From Alphaproteobacteria bacterium (GTDB lineage: Bacteria > Pseudomonadota > Alphaproteobacteria > Micavibrionales > Micavibrionaceae), in contig JAHDXS010000001.1 of NCBI GenBank assembly GCA_023384135.1, forward strand, positions 310,001-374,000: a stretch of DNA of 64,000 nucleotides. Direction: 5' to 3'. Shown here one piece after another: positions 10,253-19,004 of the stretch (within the stretch, counting starts at the first letter, position 1; each line of letters begins with the position of its first letter). A program made the position numbers and the translations under genes. The notes under the pieces were generated by a model. That model searched no databases, was not told the origin of the DNA, and saw only the letters and a program-made list of their open reading frames with translations.

Positions 10253-10555
10253 ATGAACATCAAAACCATGAAGGCAACCCTCATCCTGAACAAGCAGGAC
10301 GAGGTTGGCTTTTTCTATGGCGAGGATCTCGGGCTGATCCCCGAGTGGGTGCAAATAGATGCCGAACGAGGCGAAGTCTACGTATACGATTCGGAGGCTA
10401 ACTCGGCCTGCTTGCAGATGGAGCCGATGAGCCAGAAGATTTACGACCGGATCATGAGCCAGCAGCAGATTCTGCTTGTTGAGCTGGCCGATAGCGACAT
10501 CAAGAAACCCGTCAAGGCGGTCTGGGTTCCGCTTTCGGTCTCCCGGCAGATTTGA
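10253..10555 (+). CDS. Unknown 100-residue protein between ispA and dxs
   Basis: I do not recognise this family. It is soluble with no signal peptide or membrane segment: an N-terminal beta-rich stretch (KATLILNKQDEVGFFY), an acidic middle (ERGEVYVYDSEA) and a C-terminal KPVKAVWVPLSV. It starts 17 bases after ispA on the same strand and is likely co-transcribed. The coding signal is good: no rare composition and a compact fit between neighbours. A second ATG at 10268 is possible. The position inside the isoprenoid cluster does not establish a pathway role. Confidence 0.7.
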   Translation: MNIKTMKATLILNKQDEVGFFYGEDLGLIPEWVQIDAERGEVYVYDSEANSACLQMEPMSQKIYDRIMSQQQILLVELADSDIKKPVKAVWVPLSVSRQI

Positions 10556-10610
10556 CACCTGCCGCTAACGGCTGATAGCATACACATGGAATAAACAGAC
10601 GGAGACCCGC

Positions 10611-10829
10611 ATGTCTTATATTATGGATACGATTTTCGGCGATGGTTCGGAAGGTTCTGGAACTCCGGATGCCCTCAAAACGGTGGGCGGCATAGTGAAT
10701 GGATTCATCGCCGTTGGCGCGATTGAGGCCGTAAGCAACAGTCTCAGCGGCGGGATAAATGCGGGCGGCGGTCCGGCTGCGGCACCTGCAGCAACGGCAA
10801 GCATGAGCTTCACAGGCCCCTCAACCTGA
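10611..10829 (+). CDS. Small Gly/Ala-rich protein of unknown function
   Basis: 72 residues behind a GGAG Shine-Dalgarno about 8 bases before the ATG. The sequence is acidic at the start, then PDALKTVGG followed by a hydrophobic GxxxG-like stretch (IVNGFIAVGAIEAVSN), a Gly-rich segment, and an Ala/Pro tail ending SFTGPST. No family is recognised. LKTVGG resembles the end of double-glycine leader peptides of exported bacterial peptides, but no peptidase-transporter is in the window, so that is only a suggestion. It lies 114 bases before dxs. Confidence 0.55.
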   Translation: MSYIMDTIFGDGSEGSGTPDALKTVGGIVNGFIAVGAIEAVSNSLSGGINAGGGPAAAPAATASMSFTGPST

Positions 10830-10942
10830 TAAGCGCAATCACTAAAACCCTGTTATCATTAAAAATTTAACGATTTGTGCTTTTAAAAAAGGCTCAAAAA
10901 CGTTTTGCGCTGACCTCCTCTTTCCTATAAAACGGTCTGACT

Positions 10943-12931
10943 ATGAAGAAAGCTCAGGAAAATCCGGCCATAGCGCTGACCGCAACGGGACAGGCCCTTC
11001 AGGTTGCAAGCATCGGATTTCCGATACTGGATCGCGTCAATAGTCCTTACGATCTGAAAAATCTGAACGCAGACGAACTGAAGGCGTTGGCCGATGATGT
11101 GCGTCGGCTGATGATCGACTCGGTCTCTCGCACTGGCGGCCATCTCGGCGCCGGACTGGGGGTAGTTGAACTAACCGTCGCCATCCACAGCGTGTTTGAT
11201 ACGCCCGCAGACCGACTGATCTGGGACGTCGGTCACCAATCTTACCCCCACAAAATTCTGACGGGACGCAAAGACCGGATGCACACCCTGCGCCAAGGCG
11301 GGGGGCTTTCAGGTTTCACCAAACGCGACGAAAGCGAGTACGATCCTTTCGGCGCGGCCCACAGTTCCACCTCTATCTCCGCCGGCTTGGGCATGGCTGC
11401 TGCCCGCGACCTTGCAAACCTGTCAGGCGAAAACGCGGACAACCACGTAATCTGCGTCATCGGCGATGGCGCAATGTCGGCGGGTATGGCGTACGAAGCC
11501 ATGAACAATGCCGGGATCCTGAGTATCGGCGGAAAAAAAACCAATCTGCTCGTCATCCTCAACGACAACGATATGTCGATCGCGCCGCCTGTCGGCGCGA
11601 TGAGCCGCCATCTGACGCGCCTCGTCTCTTCACGGCCCTATCACAGCGCACGCGAAATTGCCAAAAAGCTGACGAATATTCTGCCCGCACCCATACGGAA
11701 TGCGGCAAAGAAAGCTGAAGAAAGCGCTCGCTCGGCATTGGGTTCAGGAACATTCTTCGAGGAAATGGGATTTTTCTACATAGGCCCGGTAGACGGCCAT
11801 GACCTCGATCAACTCCTGCCAATCCTAACCAACATCAGAGATACAGATCACGAGGGGCCAATCCTCCTGCATGTCATTACGAAAAAGGGTAAGGGGTATC
11901 TACCCGCCGAAAGCGCAGCCGACAAAATGCATGGCGTACGAAAATTCAACGTCATAACAGGCGAGCAAACAAAAGCGGCTATTCAGGCTGCTACATACAC
12001 AAGCGTGTTTGCCAAAGCCCTGATACAAGAAGCGCACAAGGATAAAAAAATCGTTGGTATTACTGCCGCCATGCCCTCGGGCACAGGCATGGATGCCTTC
12101 GGCTACGAATTTCCTGAGCGGACATTCGATGTCGGCATAGCCGAACAGCACGCCGTTACGTTCGCCGCCGGACTGGCCGCTGAAGGATACAAGCCATTCG
12201 TTGCAATCTATTCGACGTTCCTGCAACGCGCGTACGATCAAATCGTGCACGATGTCGCGCTCCAGAACCTGCCCGTTCGCTTCGCGATCGACCGCGCCGG
12301 ACTGGTGGGCGAGGATGGCCAGACCCACGCAGGGGCTTTTGATACCGCGTATCTCGGTTGCCTGCCAAACATGGTTCTCATGGCTCCCGCCGACGAATCA
12401 GAGTTAGTGCATGCAATCGCCACGGCGGCGGCCTATGACGGCGGCCCCATCGCCTTCCGCTTTCCGCGTGGCTCGGGAACGGGCGCACCGATTCCTGAAA
12501 AGGCCCAACCGTTTGCAATTGGACAGGGACGCATCGTGCGTGAAGGCTCGAAAGCCGCAATCCTCAGCTATGGCTCGCGGCTTGACGAATGCATGAAGGC
12601 CGCAGATATGCTCGCAGATAGAGGGATTGCCGAGATAACTGTGGCCGATGCCCGCTTCGCTAAACCTTTGGACACGGACCTCCTGAAGACGCTCGCCGCC
12701 AATCACGAAGTACTCCTCTTGATTGAGGAAGGATCGCGCGGCGGATTCGGCTCGATGGTTCTTGAAACCCTGTGTGCAGAAGGACTGCTTTCAAGCGGAC
12801 TCAAGTTAGGCGTCATGACCTTGCCGGACCGCTTCCAGAACCACGACACGCCGACAAAACAATACGAGGAAGCCGGGCTGACGGCCAAACATATAGAGCA
12901 CAGGATAACTTCGCTTCTGGCGCGGAAATAG
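10943..12931 (+). CDS. dxs: 1-deoxy-D-xylulose-5-phosphate synthase
   Basis: Thiamine-diphosphate enzyme that starts the MEP pathway from pyruvate and glyceraldehyde 3-phosphate. It is 662 residues, slightly longer than E. coli Dxs because of about 20 extra N-terminal residues. The ThDP fold is clear: [17 protein letters not shown], the metal/cofactor motif [18 protein letters not shown], the transketolase pyrimidine-binding part with GIAEQHAV, and [18 protein letters not shown]. The C-terminal transketolase domain ends near 640. No strong Shine-Dalgarno is seen at the chosen ATG. xseB-ispA-dxs clustering supports the call. Confidence 0.95.
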   Translation: MKKAQENPAIALTATGQALQVASIGFPILDRVNSPYDLKNLNADELKALADDVRRLMIDSVSRTGGHLGAGLGVVELTVAIHSVFDTPADRLIWDVGHQSYPHKILTGRKDRMHTLRQGGGLSGFTKRDESEYDPFGAAHSSTSISAGLGMAAARDLANLSGENADNHVICVIGDGAMSAGMAYEAMNNAGILSIGGKKTNLLVILNDNDMSIAPPVGAMSRHLTRLVSSRPYHSAREIAKKLTNILPAPIRNAAKKAEESARSALGSGTFFEEMGFFYIGPVDGHDLDQLLPILTNIRDTDHEGPILLHVITKKGKGYLPAESAADKMHGVRKFNVITGEQTKAAIQAATYTSVFAKALIQEAHKDKKIVGITAAMPSGTGMDAFGYEFPERTFDVGIAEQHAVTFAAGLAAEGYKPFVAIYSTFLQRAYDQIVHDVALQNLPVRFAIDRAGLVGEDGQTHAGAFDTAYLGCLPNMVLMAPADESELVHAIATAAAYDGGPIAFRFPRGSGTGAPIPEKAQPFAIGQGRIVREGSKAAILSYGSRLDECMKAADMLADRGIAEITVADARFAKPLDTDLLKTLAANHEVLLLIEEGSRGGFGSMVLETLCAEGLLSSGLKLGVMTLPDRFQNHDTPTKQYEEAGLTAKHIEHRITSLLARK

Positions 12932-12987
12932 CGCATTTTTCATCCTCGGCTATTGCGGATGGTGTATAGTCCCACACAAGAGGGATC

Positions 12988-13746
12988 ATGGCGATCAAAA
13001 GACCGACGATTATAATTTTTGACATGGACGGAACGGCAGTTCGCCATATTAACCCGCGCCTGCTCCACATCCTTGAGTGGCTGGATAACGTTGGGTACAA
13101 GATATCAAAATTCTTCTCCTGGCTGTTCCGCCAAGGTGCAAAAGGCCCGATTATTCCGCTCTGGCACAAAAAACGTAAGCAACCGAGTCTGATCGTCCAC
13201 CGTGCCATTCATAAAATCAGACGCAAGCCTGTGGAACAGATCGTTCAGCCCTGCCCCGGCCTTTATGACCTTCTTGAGCTGCTCGAACAACATGAAATCC
13301 CCTTGGCTCTGGTCAGCAATGGTCTCGGCAAGGGCTATGGACATGAAATTCTCGAAAAATTTGAACTGAACAAATATTTTCCGGTCACGGTTTTCCGTGA
13401 AGATATAACAAAATCAAAACCCAATCCTGAGCCGATCCTAACGGCACTCCGCCAAATGAATCTCGAACTAAACGATAAGGATGTGGTCTGGTATATCGGC
13501 GACCGCCGGAAAGATATCATCGCGGCTCTGGCAGCGAATAATGACCTCCCATGCTCCGTCCTGCCCGTAGCATTCGGCCTTCACGCAGCAGTCACCATGG
13601 TCGAAAAGAATATCAGCCCCGATTACATCTACATGTCGTTCCACGAAATGTATGACGTTCTCAAGCCCATACTCGACGACAACCCTCCACCGCCACGTTT
13701 ACAAAACACTGCGATAATCAGTGAAAAGGCAACCACCGCCGGTTAG
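12988..13746 (+). CDS. HAD-superfamily hydrolase (phosphatase-like)
   Basis: 252 residues with all four HAD motifs: nucleophile and acid D12/D14 in IIFDMDGTAV, motif II in LALVSNGLGKG, the motif III Lys in SKPNPEP, and the acidic pair near YIGDRRKDII. An insertion of about 75 residues after motif I (residues 20-95, rich in Lys/Trp/His) is the cap region. Relatives are phosphoglycolate- or sugar-phosphate phosphatases; the substrate is not readable. It follows dxs by 56 bases and its TAG directly abuts the stop of convergent sppA. Confidence 0.85.
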   Translation: MAIKRPTIIIFDMDGTAVRHINPRLLHILEWLDNVGYKISKFFSWLFRQGAKGPIIPLWHKKRKQPSLIVHRAIHKIRRKPVEQIVQPCPGLYDLLELLEQHEIPLALVSNGLGKGYGHEILEKFELNKYFPVTVFREDITKSKPNPEPILTALRQMNLELNDKDVVWYIGDRRKDIIAALAANNDLPCSVLPVAFGLHAAVTMVEKNISPDYIYMSFHEMYDVLKPILDDNPPPPRLQNTAIISEKATTAG

Positions 13747-15714
13747 TCATGGCTTAACGTCCACCGGGGCGTAAACGCTGTAATTTTGCGGGTTCTGCAG
13801 GATCGCCATTTCAGCCATGTAAGGCTGGATCGCCTCCATAACGTGTGCTTGTGTGCGCAGGGCGTTGTGAGCATAAACTTGTTGTTCCAGCATGTTTAAA
13901 AACCGCTCAAAGGGTGCCAGCGGCTTGGGCATAATGACCACCTGAATATCCTGACGCGAGTTTTTACCAAGCTGCTTGGCGGCATAGTCGAGCGCATCAT
14001 TCAAACCGCCTAAACGATCAGCCAGCCCGATCTTAACCGCGCTTTTGCCAGTCCATATCCGCCCCCCGGCAATACGGTCAACTTCATCGGGCGTCATGTT
14101 ACGGCCAATGGCCACACGCTCAACAAAGTTATTGTAAACATTATCCAGCATTGCATTGATACGTTCGGCTTCGCTCTCGGAAAAAGGCGTGTTGCTCGAC
14201 CACATCCCGGCATTCGTACCCCACTGTATGCGTTCCCAGTTAACACCAAGGATCGACCACAAAGCCTGCATGGAAAATTTGCCGCCCACAACGCCTATAG
14301 ATCCTGTAACCGTGGTCGGTAGCACAAAGATCTGGTCCGCGTAGGCCGATATCCAGTAACCGCCGGAAGCGGCCGTTGGCCCCATAGAGACGATCACTTG
14401 CTTCCCCTCCATTTGGACAAGCTGCACGGCCCTTAAAATCGTTTCGGACGCAACGGGCGATCCACCGGGGCTATCAACACGAAGAACAACCGCCTTGATA
14501 TCTTCATCCTGAGACGCCTCGATCAGCGCTCCGGCAATCTGGTTTGCCGCCGCAATTCCGTCATCGAAAAGGCTTGGGGAATCATCACCTTCAGACGGCA
14601 TAATGACGCCAACGGCGTATATGAGAGCCACTGAGGGCGGATCTTGAACGTCCTGGCCTTTTTTCTTTTTAGAATTCTCTCCGGACGCCAAATTCGCAAA
14701 CATATCATTCCCGAAGATATTTTCCTTCGGACGCCCTTCCCGGATATAATCGCTGAATTTAATGTACTCAGCGTCCATTTCAGGATCGCCATTCACTATG
14801 GAGTTAATCTCCTGAACCAGAATATCCGCATAATCGGCATAATGAATAAGTCCGGCTTCAAGGGCCTCTTGGGCGGTAAATAGGCCCTTATCGACCAGAG
14901 CCTTAAATTCCTCAGGCTTCATCGCAAGATCGGCTGAAATCTCTTGAGCTAGAGTATCGGTAAGGTCTTTAACCAGATACTCCGTCATTTTGCGGTTTGG
15001 CTCGGTCATGCCCGAATGCGTAATATTCTCATAGGCGGATTTGAATTCCTTGCGCTGAAAAAACAGCGGTTCAACACCGATTTTATCCATAACGCTTCTG
15101 AGGAAAGGCAGTTCGGCATTAAGGCCCGTAATAGCCACAACACCCATAGGCTGCATCCAGATTTGCTCGAAAGCGAGCGCCAGATAGTAATTCCCCAGAC
15201 CTCCGGCATCACCATAGGACGAAGAATAAACATAAGTAAATTTTCCGCTCTCTCTGAATTTTTGAATGGCAGCGCGGACCTCCTGAATGTGAGCCAGAGC
15301 ATATCCGCCCCCCTCCATGCGCGCATAAACGCCCTGCACGCGCTTATCTGTTCGGGCACGCTCCAGAGAGTCTAGAAAGTCTTTGAGCGTGGGGCCTGGA
15401 CCGACAAACGGATCGGCCAGACTGGCCTCCCGGGCAAGATCGCCAAGATTGCCATCAAGATCCATATACAAAACAAACTTTTCAGGGAGCCCTGCCTTGG
15501 CCTCGACATTCTGAAGGGCCGACGAGAACGTCCAGAAAATGATGAGCGACGTGATAATCACCATGGCACCGACCGCCGTACACATGCCGCGAATAAATTT
15601 CCAGACGAAAGACAGGAAACCCATACGCGCACGGGGGGGCTTGGCGGGCGCAGACTTTGCCGGAGGCGCCGCATAGATGCTGTTTCTGGCCGACCACGGA
15701 TCCCTTGATGTCAT
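13747..15714 (-). CDS. sppA: Signal peptide peptidase SppA, long (67K) type
   Basis: A membrane-anchored S49 serine protease that clears cleaved signal peptides. The 655 residues hold one N-terminal membrane anchor (about 43-65) after a Pro/Ala-rich cytoplasmic tail, then two tandem S49 domains. The catalytic dyad is present: the Lys in QRKEFKSAYEN (K225, first repeat) and the Ser in TAASGGYWISAYAD (S450, second repeat), spaced as in the E. coli enzyme. A charged linker (near 345-360, SKKKKGQD) separates the halves. AGGACAG precedes the ATG. Confidence 0.93.
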   Translation of the reverse strand: MTSRDPWSARNSIYAAPPAKSAPAKPPRARMGFLSFVWKFIRGMCTAVGAMVIITSLIIFWTFSSALQNVEAKAGLPEKFVLYMDLDGNLGDLAREASLADPFVGPGPTLKDFLDSLERARTDKRVQGVYARMEGGGYALAHIQEVRAAIQKFRESGKFTYVYSSSYGDAGGLGNYYLALAFEQIWMQPMGVVAITGLNAELPFLRSVMDKIGVEPLFFQRKEFKSAYENITHSGMTEPNRKMTEYLVKDLTDTLAQEISADLAMKPEEFKALVDKGLFTAQEALEAGLIHYADYADILVQEINSIVNGDPEMDAEYIKFSDYIREGRPKENIFGNDMFANLASGENSKKKKGQDVQDPPSVALIYAVGVIMPSEGDDSPSLFDDGIAAANQIAGALIEASQDEDIKAVVLRVDSPGGSPVASETILRAVQLVQMEGKQVIVSMGPTAASGGYWISAYADQIFVLPTTVTGSIGVVGGKFSMQALWSILGVNWERIQWGTNAGMWSSNTPFSESEAERINAMLDNVYNNFVERVAIGRNMTPDEVDRIAGGRIWTGKSAVKIGLADRLGGLNDALDYAAKQLGKNSRQDIQVVIMPKPLAPFERFLNMLEQQVYAHNALRTQAHVMEAIQPYMAEMAILQNPQNYSVYAPVDVKP

Positions 15715-15782
15715 CGAACTGTCCTGTCTTTAAAAACCTGAAAATCGGCCCCGCTCGTAAGCGGGCGCACCCAAAACTCTTA

Positions 15783-16394
15783 TCAGATATCGCGCTTCTT
15801 CAAAACAACAGATTGCTTGGAAGCTGTTACCGAATAATCCTGATAACCCAAACGTCCGACCGAGATAAAATCGACCCGACCATCGTGAATAATACTGTCA
15901 TCAATCTCAATTCCGATAACCTCGCCCAGAATAAGAATATAATCCGACTCCGGATCTGTCGAAGGGATATCGATCGTTTTGAAAAGTTTGCACTCAAGAT
16001 GCACTGGAGATTCCCCAACTCCATAGGGTTTCACGAGGCGGCTCGGCCGTTTGGTCAGGCCCGCCAGATCAAATTCGTCCACCCCGTGGGGCACGGCCCG
16101 CGAAGTCTCCACCATCGGCTGCAAAAGGCGGTCCGTAACGACGTTCACGACAAACTCACCCGTTTCAAGGATGTTCCGGGCCGTATCCTTGGTCTTATCG
16201 CTGCTCGAAAACATAACGATCGGCGGATCTTCGCACACGGCGTTGTAATAGCTGTAAGGCGCCAGATTGGCTTTTCCATTCGCGCTCAGCGTCGAAATCC
16301 AGCCAATCGGCCGCGGCTGCACCAGCGCCTTCCACGGATTATGCTTCAAACCCATGTCAGCCTTGGGGTCTTGCTTGCGCGGCTCGTAAAACAT
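15783..16394 (-). CDS. Flavin reductase-like FMN-binding protein
   Basis: 203 residues of the flavin reductase (DIM6/NTAB) split-barrel family. Characteristic stretches are PRPIGWISTLSANGKANLAP, then YYNAVCEDPPIVMFSSS and DTARNILETGEFVVNVV. The start at 16394 (MFYEPRKQDPK) is the natural one; upstream in-frame codons lie inside aroC. The family uses bound FMN to reduce flavin or other small substrates. It is 11 bases downstream of aroC, so probably co-transcribed; chorismate synthase needs reduced FMN, which makes a supporting role plausible but unproven. Confidence 0.85.
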   Translation of the reverse strand: MFYEPRKQDPKADMGLKHNPWKALVQPRPIGWISTLSANGKANLAPYSYYNAVCEDPPIVMFSSSDKTKDTARNILETGEFVVNVVTDRLLQPMVETSRAVPHGVDEFDLAGLTKRPSRLVKPYGVGESPVHLECKLFKTIDIPSTDPESDYILILGEVIGIEIDDSIIHDGRVDFISVGRLGYQDYSVTASKQSVVLKKRDI

Positions 16395-16405
16395 CGGAAA
16401 CTCTC

Positions 16406-17491
16406 TTACCGGCACTGCGCCTTGTGCCGCAGCCAGTGATCGGCCAGAACACACGCCATCATCGCCTCGGCCACCGGAACCCCGCGTATGCCCACACAAG
16501 GATCGTGCCGCCCCTTGGTCACGATATCCGTCTCTTCCCCGTGCAGGTCGATCGTCTTGCGCGGCGTCAGGATCGAACTGGTCGGCTTGAACGCCACCCG
16601 GGTCACGATATCCTGCCCTGAAGAAATACCGCCCAAAATACCCCCGGCATTATTGGAGAGGAAAACGGGGTTGCCCGCGTCGTCCAGCCTGATCTCGTCG
16701 GCGTTCTCTTCGCCGCCCAGCGCGACGGCCTCGAACCCCGCCCCGATCTCAACGGCCTTCACCGCATTGATGCTCATCATGGCCTTAGCGATATCGGCGT
16801 CCAGCTTGTCGTAAACAGGAGCGCCTAGCCCGGCGGGAACCCCTGAAACATGGACCTCGACCAGCGCCCCGGCGCTCGATCCCTTCTTGCGAACGGAATC
16901 GAGATACGCTTCCCAATCCTTCCCGGCCTTCGCATCGGGCGTCCAGAACGGGTTATTCTCCACTTCCGCCCAATCCCATGCGGCGCGGTTGATTTTCTCC
17001 GTACCGATCTGCACGACGCAGCCCCTGATCTTAACCTGCGGCCCGATCTGCGATTCAAGAACCTTGCGCGCGACCGCGCCCGCCGCCACCCGCATCGCCG
17101 TTTCCCGCGCCGATGAGCGCCCGCCGCCCCGGTAATCGCGGATGCCGTACTTCTCATGATAAGTATAATCCGCATGGCCGGGCCGAAACTTATCCTTGAT
17201 GTCGCCGTAATCCTTGGATTTCTGATCGACGTTGTGGATCAGCAAACCGATAGGCGCACCCGTGGTCTGCCCCTCGAACACGCCGGAAAGAATCTGAACC
17301 TCGTCCGGCTCCTGCCGCTGCGTGGTGTGCCGGGATTGTCCCGGCTTCCGGCGGTCCAGCCAGAACTGAATATCCGCCTCCGAAAGCGCGATGCGAGGCG
17401 GCACGCCGTCCACAACGCAGCCGATCGCGGGGCCGTGACTCTCGCCGAAGCTTGTGTATTGAAATAAAGTGCCGAAACGGTTACCACTCAT
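16406..17491 (-). CDS. aroC: Chorismate synthase
   Basis: Converts EPSP to chorismate at the end of the shikimate pathway, using reduced FMN. It is 361 residues with the three family signatures: [19 protein letters not shown] near the N-terminus, [20 protein letters not shown] in the middle, and the C-terminal [20 protein letters not shown]. The start at 17491 gives [20 protein letters not shown], as in the family. It overlaps the upstream membrane-protein gene by ATGA and is followed closely by a flavin reductase. Confidence 0.96.
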   Translation of the reverse strand: MSGNRFGTLFQYTSFGESHGPAIGCVVDGVPPRIALSEADIQFWLDRRKPGQSRHTTQRQEPDEVQILSGVFEGQTTGAPIGLLIHNVDQKSKDYGDIKDKFRPGHADYTYHEKYGIRDYRGGGRSSARETAMRVAAGAVARKVLESQIGPQVKIRGCVVQIGTEKINRAAWDWAEVENNPFWTPDAKAGKDWEAYLDSVRKKGSSAGALVEVHVSGVPAGLGAPVYDKLDADIAKAMMSINAVKAVEIGAGFEAVALGGEENADEIRLDDAGNPVFLSNNAGGILGGISSGQDIVTRVAFKPTSSILTPRKTIDLHGEETDIVTKGRHDPCVGIRGVPVAEAMMACVLADHWLRHKAQCR

Positions 17492-17901
17492 GAAATACAG
17501 TCCATAAACATTGCTATCTGTTTTTCAAATAACAGAAAAGTCAGCCCAAGGGCAGTCAAAACAAAAAGCCAAAAAAAAATCATCAATAAAGACGAAAGAA
17601 CTTTAGCAACCACAGAGCCTACGGAAAATCCCAACTCCTGTGCCATATCATCAAGATTTTTCTGTGAAATATTGGCAGCAGTAGCACACCTCCAATAAAA
17701 CACAGCCAAAGCTATAGTCATAATAAAAGGCAATATTAAAGCATATTGAACCAACGGCTTATTTTCATAGTGTAAAAAATAAAACGAAACAATCGCTCCA
17801 GTTATTGCATAATAAAAAGTATTTATTTTTATTACTAAATCCAAATAACTACGATGCAAATCAACATCGTGTTTATATCGCTCCCATAAATCCTTATCCA
17901 T
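17488..17901 (-). CDS. Small AT-rich membrane protein, unknown function
   Basis: 137 residues from an ATG at 17901 preceded by a strong AGGGGAG. Three hydrophobic segments are evident: about residues 23-42 ([20 protein letters not shown]), 48-68 and 100-128. The N-terminus is charged ([19 protein letters not shown]) and an amphipathic loop with [15 protein letters not shown] joins helices 2 and 3. No family is recognised. The gene is far more AT-rich than aroC and the thioesterase around it, has a T9 tract in its coding strand, and ends in ATGA overlap with aroC. Local acquisition between conserved genes is a reasonable inference. Confidence 0.75.
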   Translation of the reverse strand: MDKDLWERYKHDVDLHRSYLDLVIKINTFYYAITGAIVSFYFLHYENKPLVQYALILPFIMTIALAVFYWRCATAANISQKNLDDMAQELGFSVGSVVAKVLSSLLMIFFWLFVLTALGLTFLLFEKQIAMFMDCIS

Positions 17902-17921
17902 AAATTCTCCCCTACAAAAAT

Positions 17922-18383
17922 CTATTTTATCAGTATTTTTTCTTTTTGCGCACTCAGGGTCCCCTGCTCGATGATCGCCACCGTCAGCCGTGAGATCGCC
18001 ACCCGCTTGCCTGTGCCCTCTTCCGTGATGTCCGTCTGCCAGACATGGGTGCGCCGCCCGACATGCAGCGGCGAACATTTGCCGATCACATACCCCTGCG
18101 TCACGGCGCGAATATGGTTGGCGTTGATCTCCAGCCCGACCGCGCGATCCTTGTCCGGGTCGATGCACATCCACGCCGCCACACTGCCTAGAGTTTCCGA
18201 GAGTACGCAGCTCGCACCACCATGCAGGATACCAAACGGCTGGGTCGTCCGGTGGTCCACCGGCATCCGGGCGCTCAGGTAATCCGGCCCGACTTCGGTA
18301 AACTCCAGACCAATATGCGCGCCCATATTGGCGTTGCGCAGACCTTCAAGGTAATCAACAGTGTAAGATTTAAACCAGATCAT
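17922..18383 (-). CDS. PaaI-family acyl-CoA thioesterase (hotdog fold)
   Basis: About 153 residues from the ATG at 18383 (MIWFKSYTVDYLEGLRN); an ATG at 18401 would add six residues, and neither has a convincing ribosome binding site. The hotdog signature is PFGILHGGASCVLSETLGS, with the preceding ARMPVDHRTTQ and the later HVGRRTHVWQTDI strand pattern. This layout matches the PaaI/YbgC-like group that hydrolyses aromatic or 1,4-dihydroxy-2-naphthoyl-type CoA esters. It sits 20 bases upstream of the AT-rich membrane protein gene on the same strand. Confidence 0.85.
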   Translation of the reverse strand: MIWFKSYTVDYLEGLRNANMGAHIGLEFTEVGPDYLSARMPVDHRTTQPFGILHGGASCVLSETLGSVAAWMCIDPDKDRAVGLEINANHIRAVTQGYVIGKCSPLHVGRRTHVWQTDITEEGTGKRVAISRLTVAIIEQGTLSAQKEKILIK

Positions 18384-18562
18384 GAGCAAAGCCGCTTTCA
18401 TTTTACAAGGCTCTAAATAGGCCTCAATTTTATAAAATCCCGTGAAGTCAAATACAAGTTTTAACAGCCTTGCAATAAAATACCTTGTCATAACCAACAC
18501 GGCTAAAATATGCTTTTAAAAAACATAAAGCCATATAGGCGATATTAGAGGAGGAACCATAA

Positions 18563-18946
18563 GTGTACAAACCTGCAAAAATGACTGAAACCATGATTGA
18601 GGTGGACGCAAACGACAATTTCCTGCGCGAGATGAAAGAGGCTGCAGGAAGTGACGGCGTTCACCCCACCACCATCAGCCGGGCCATCCCCCTTCAAGGC
18701 GACCAAGGGCAGTTCAATAAGTCCAGGTTTTTCATGATCTTCACCGGCGCCCACGACAACGATCACGGCGGAAAGCCGAACCCGGCGCAACAAGAAGTCT
18801 TAAACAGCTGGGGCGCAAAAAGCTATGGCGGGGACCGCGAAGCTTGGGAAATCAGCCTGAAAGTCGCGACGGACATCGCCTTCAAAGTCGAAAAGAGACC
18901 CTCGGCGGAGCCTTATGAGGCCTTCGCGCACCCCGCGCCTGATTGA
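18563..18946 (+). CDS. Unknown 127-residue soluble protein, GTG start
   Basis: A GAGGAGG at 18549-18556 lies about 7-9 bases before a GTG at 18563, so GTG is preferred over the ATG six codons later. The product is hydrophilic with a His/Asp-rich centre (FTGAHDNDHGGKPNPAQQEV) and SWGAKSYGGDREAWEIS after it. No signal peptide, membrane helix or known domain is visible. A hairpin terminator follows 27 bases later, so it is a single-gene unit. The clustered His/Asp could bind metal; this is inference. Confidence 0.7.
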   Translation: MYKPAKMTETMIEVDANDNFLREMKEAAGSDGVHPTTISRAIPLQGDQGQFNKSRFFMIFTGAHDNDHGGKPNPAQQEVLNSWGAKSYGGDREAWEISLKVATDIAFKVEKRPSAEPYEAFAHPAPD

Positions 18947-18973
18947 TGGTCAAAATGCAGTACGGAAATAATC

Positions 18974-19004
18974 AACGGCCTTGAGGAAACTCAGGCCGTT
19001 TTTC
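18974..19004 (+). terminator. Rho-independent terminator, possibly two-way
   Basis: AACGGCC (18974-18980) pairs with GGCCGTT (18994-19000) and the inner TTGAG/CTCA extends the stem around a GAAA loop; TTTTT follows on the plus strand. It ends the 18563 gene. The right arm contains the stop codon of the convergent antiporter gene, so it may also shorten that transcript. Confidence 0.75.

Noticed and set aside
15657..16439. 260-codon forward frame over sppA and the flavin reductase
   Set aside because: Antisense to two well-supported genes; Arg/His-rich composition typical of shadow frames.
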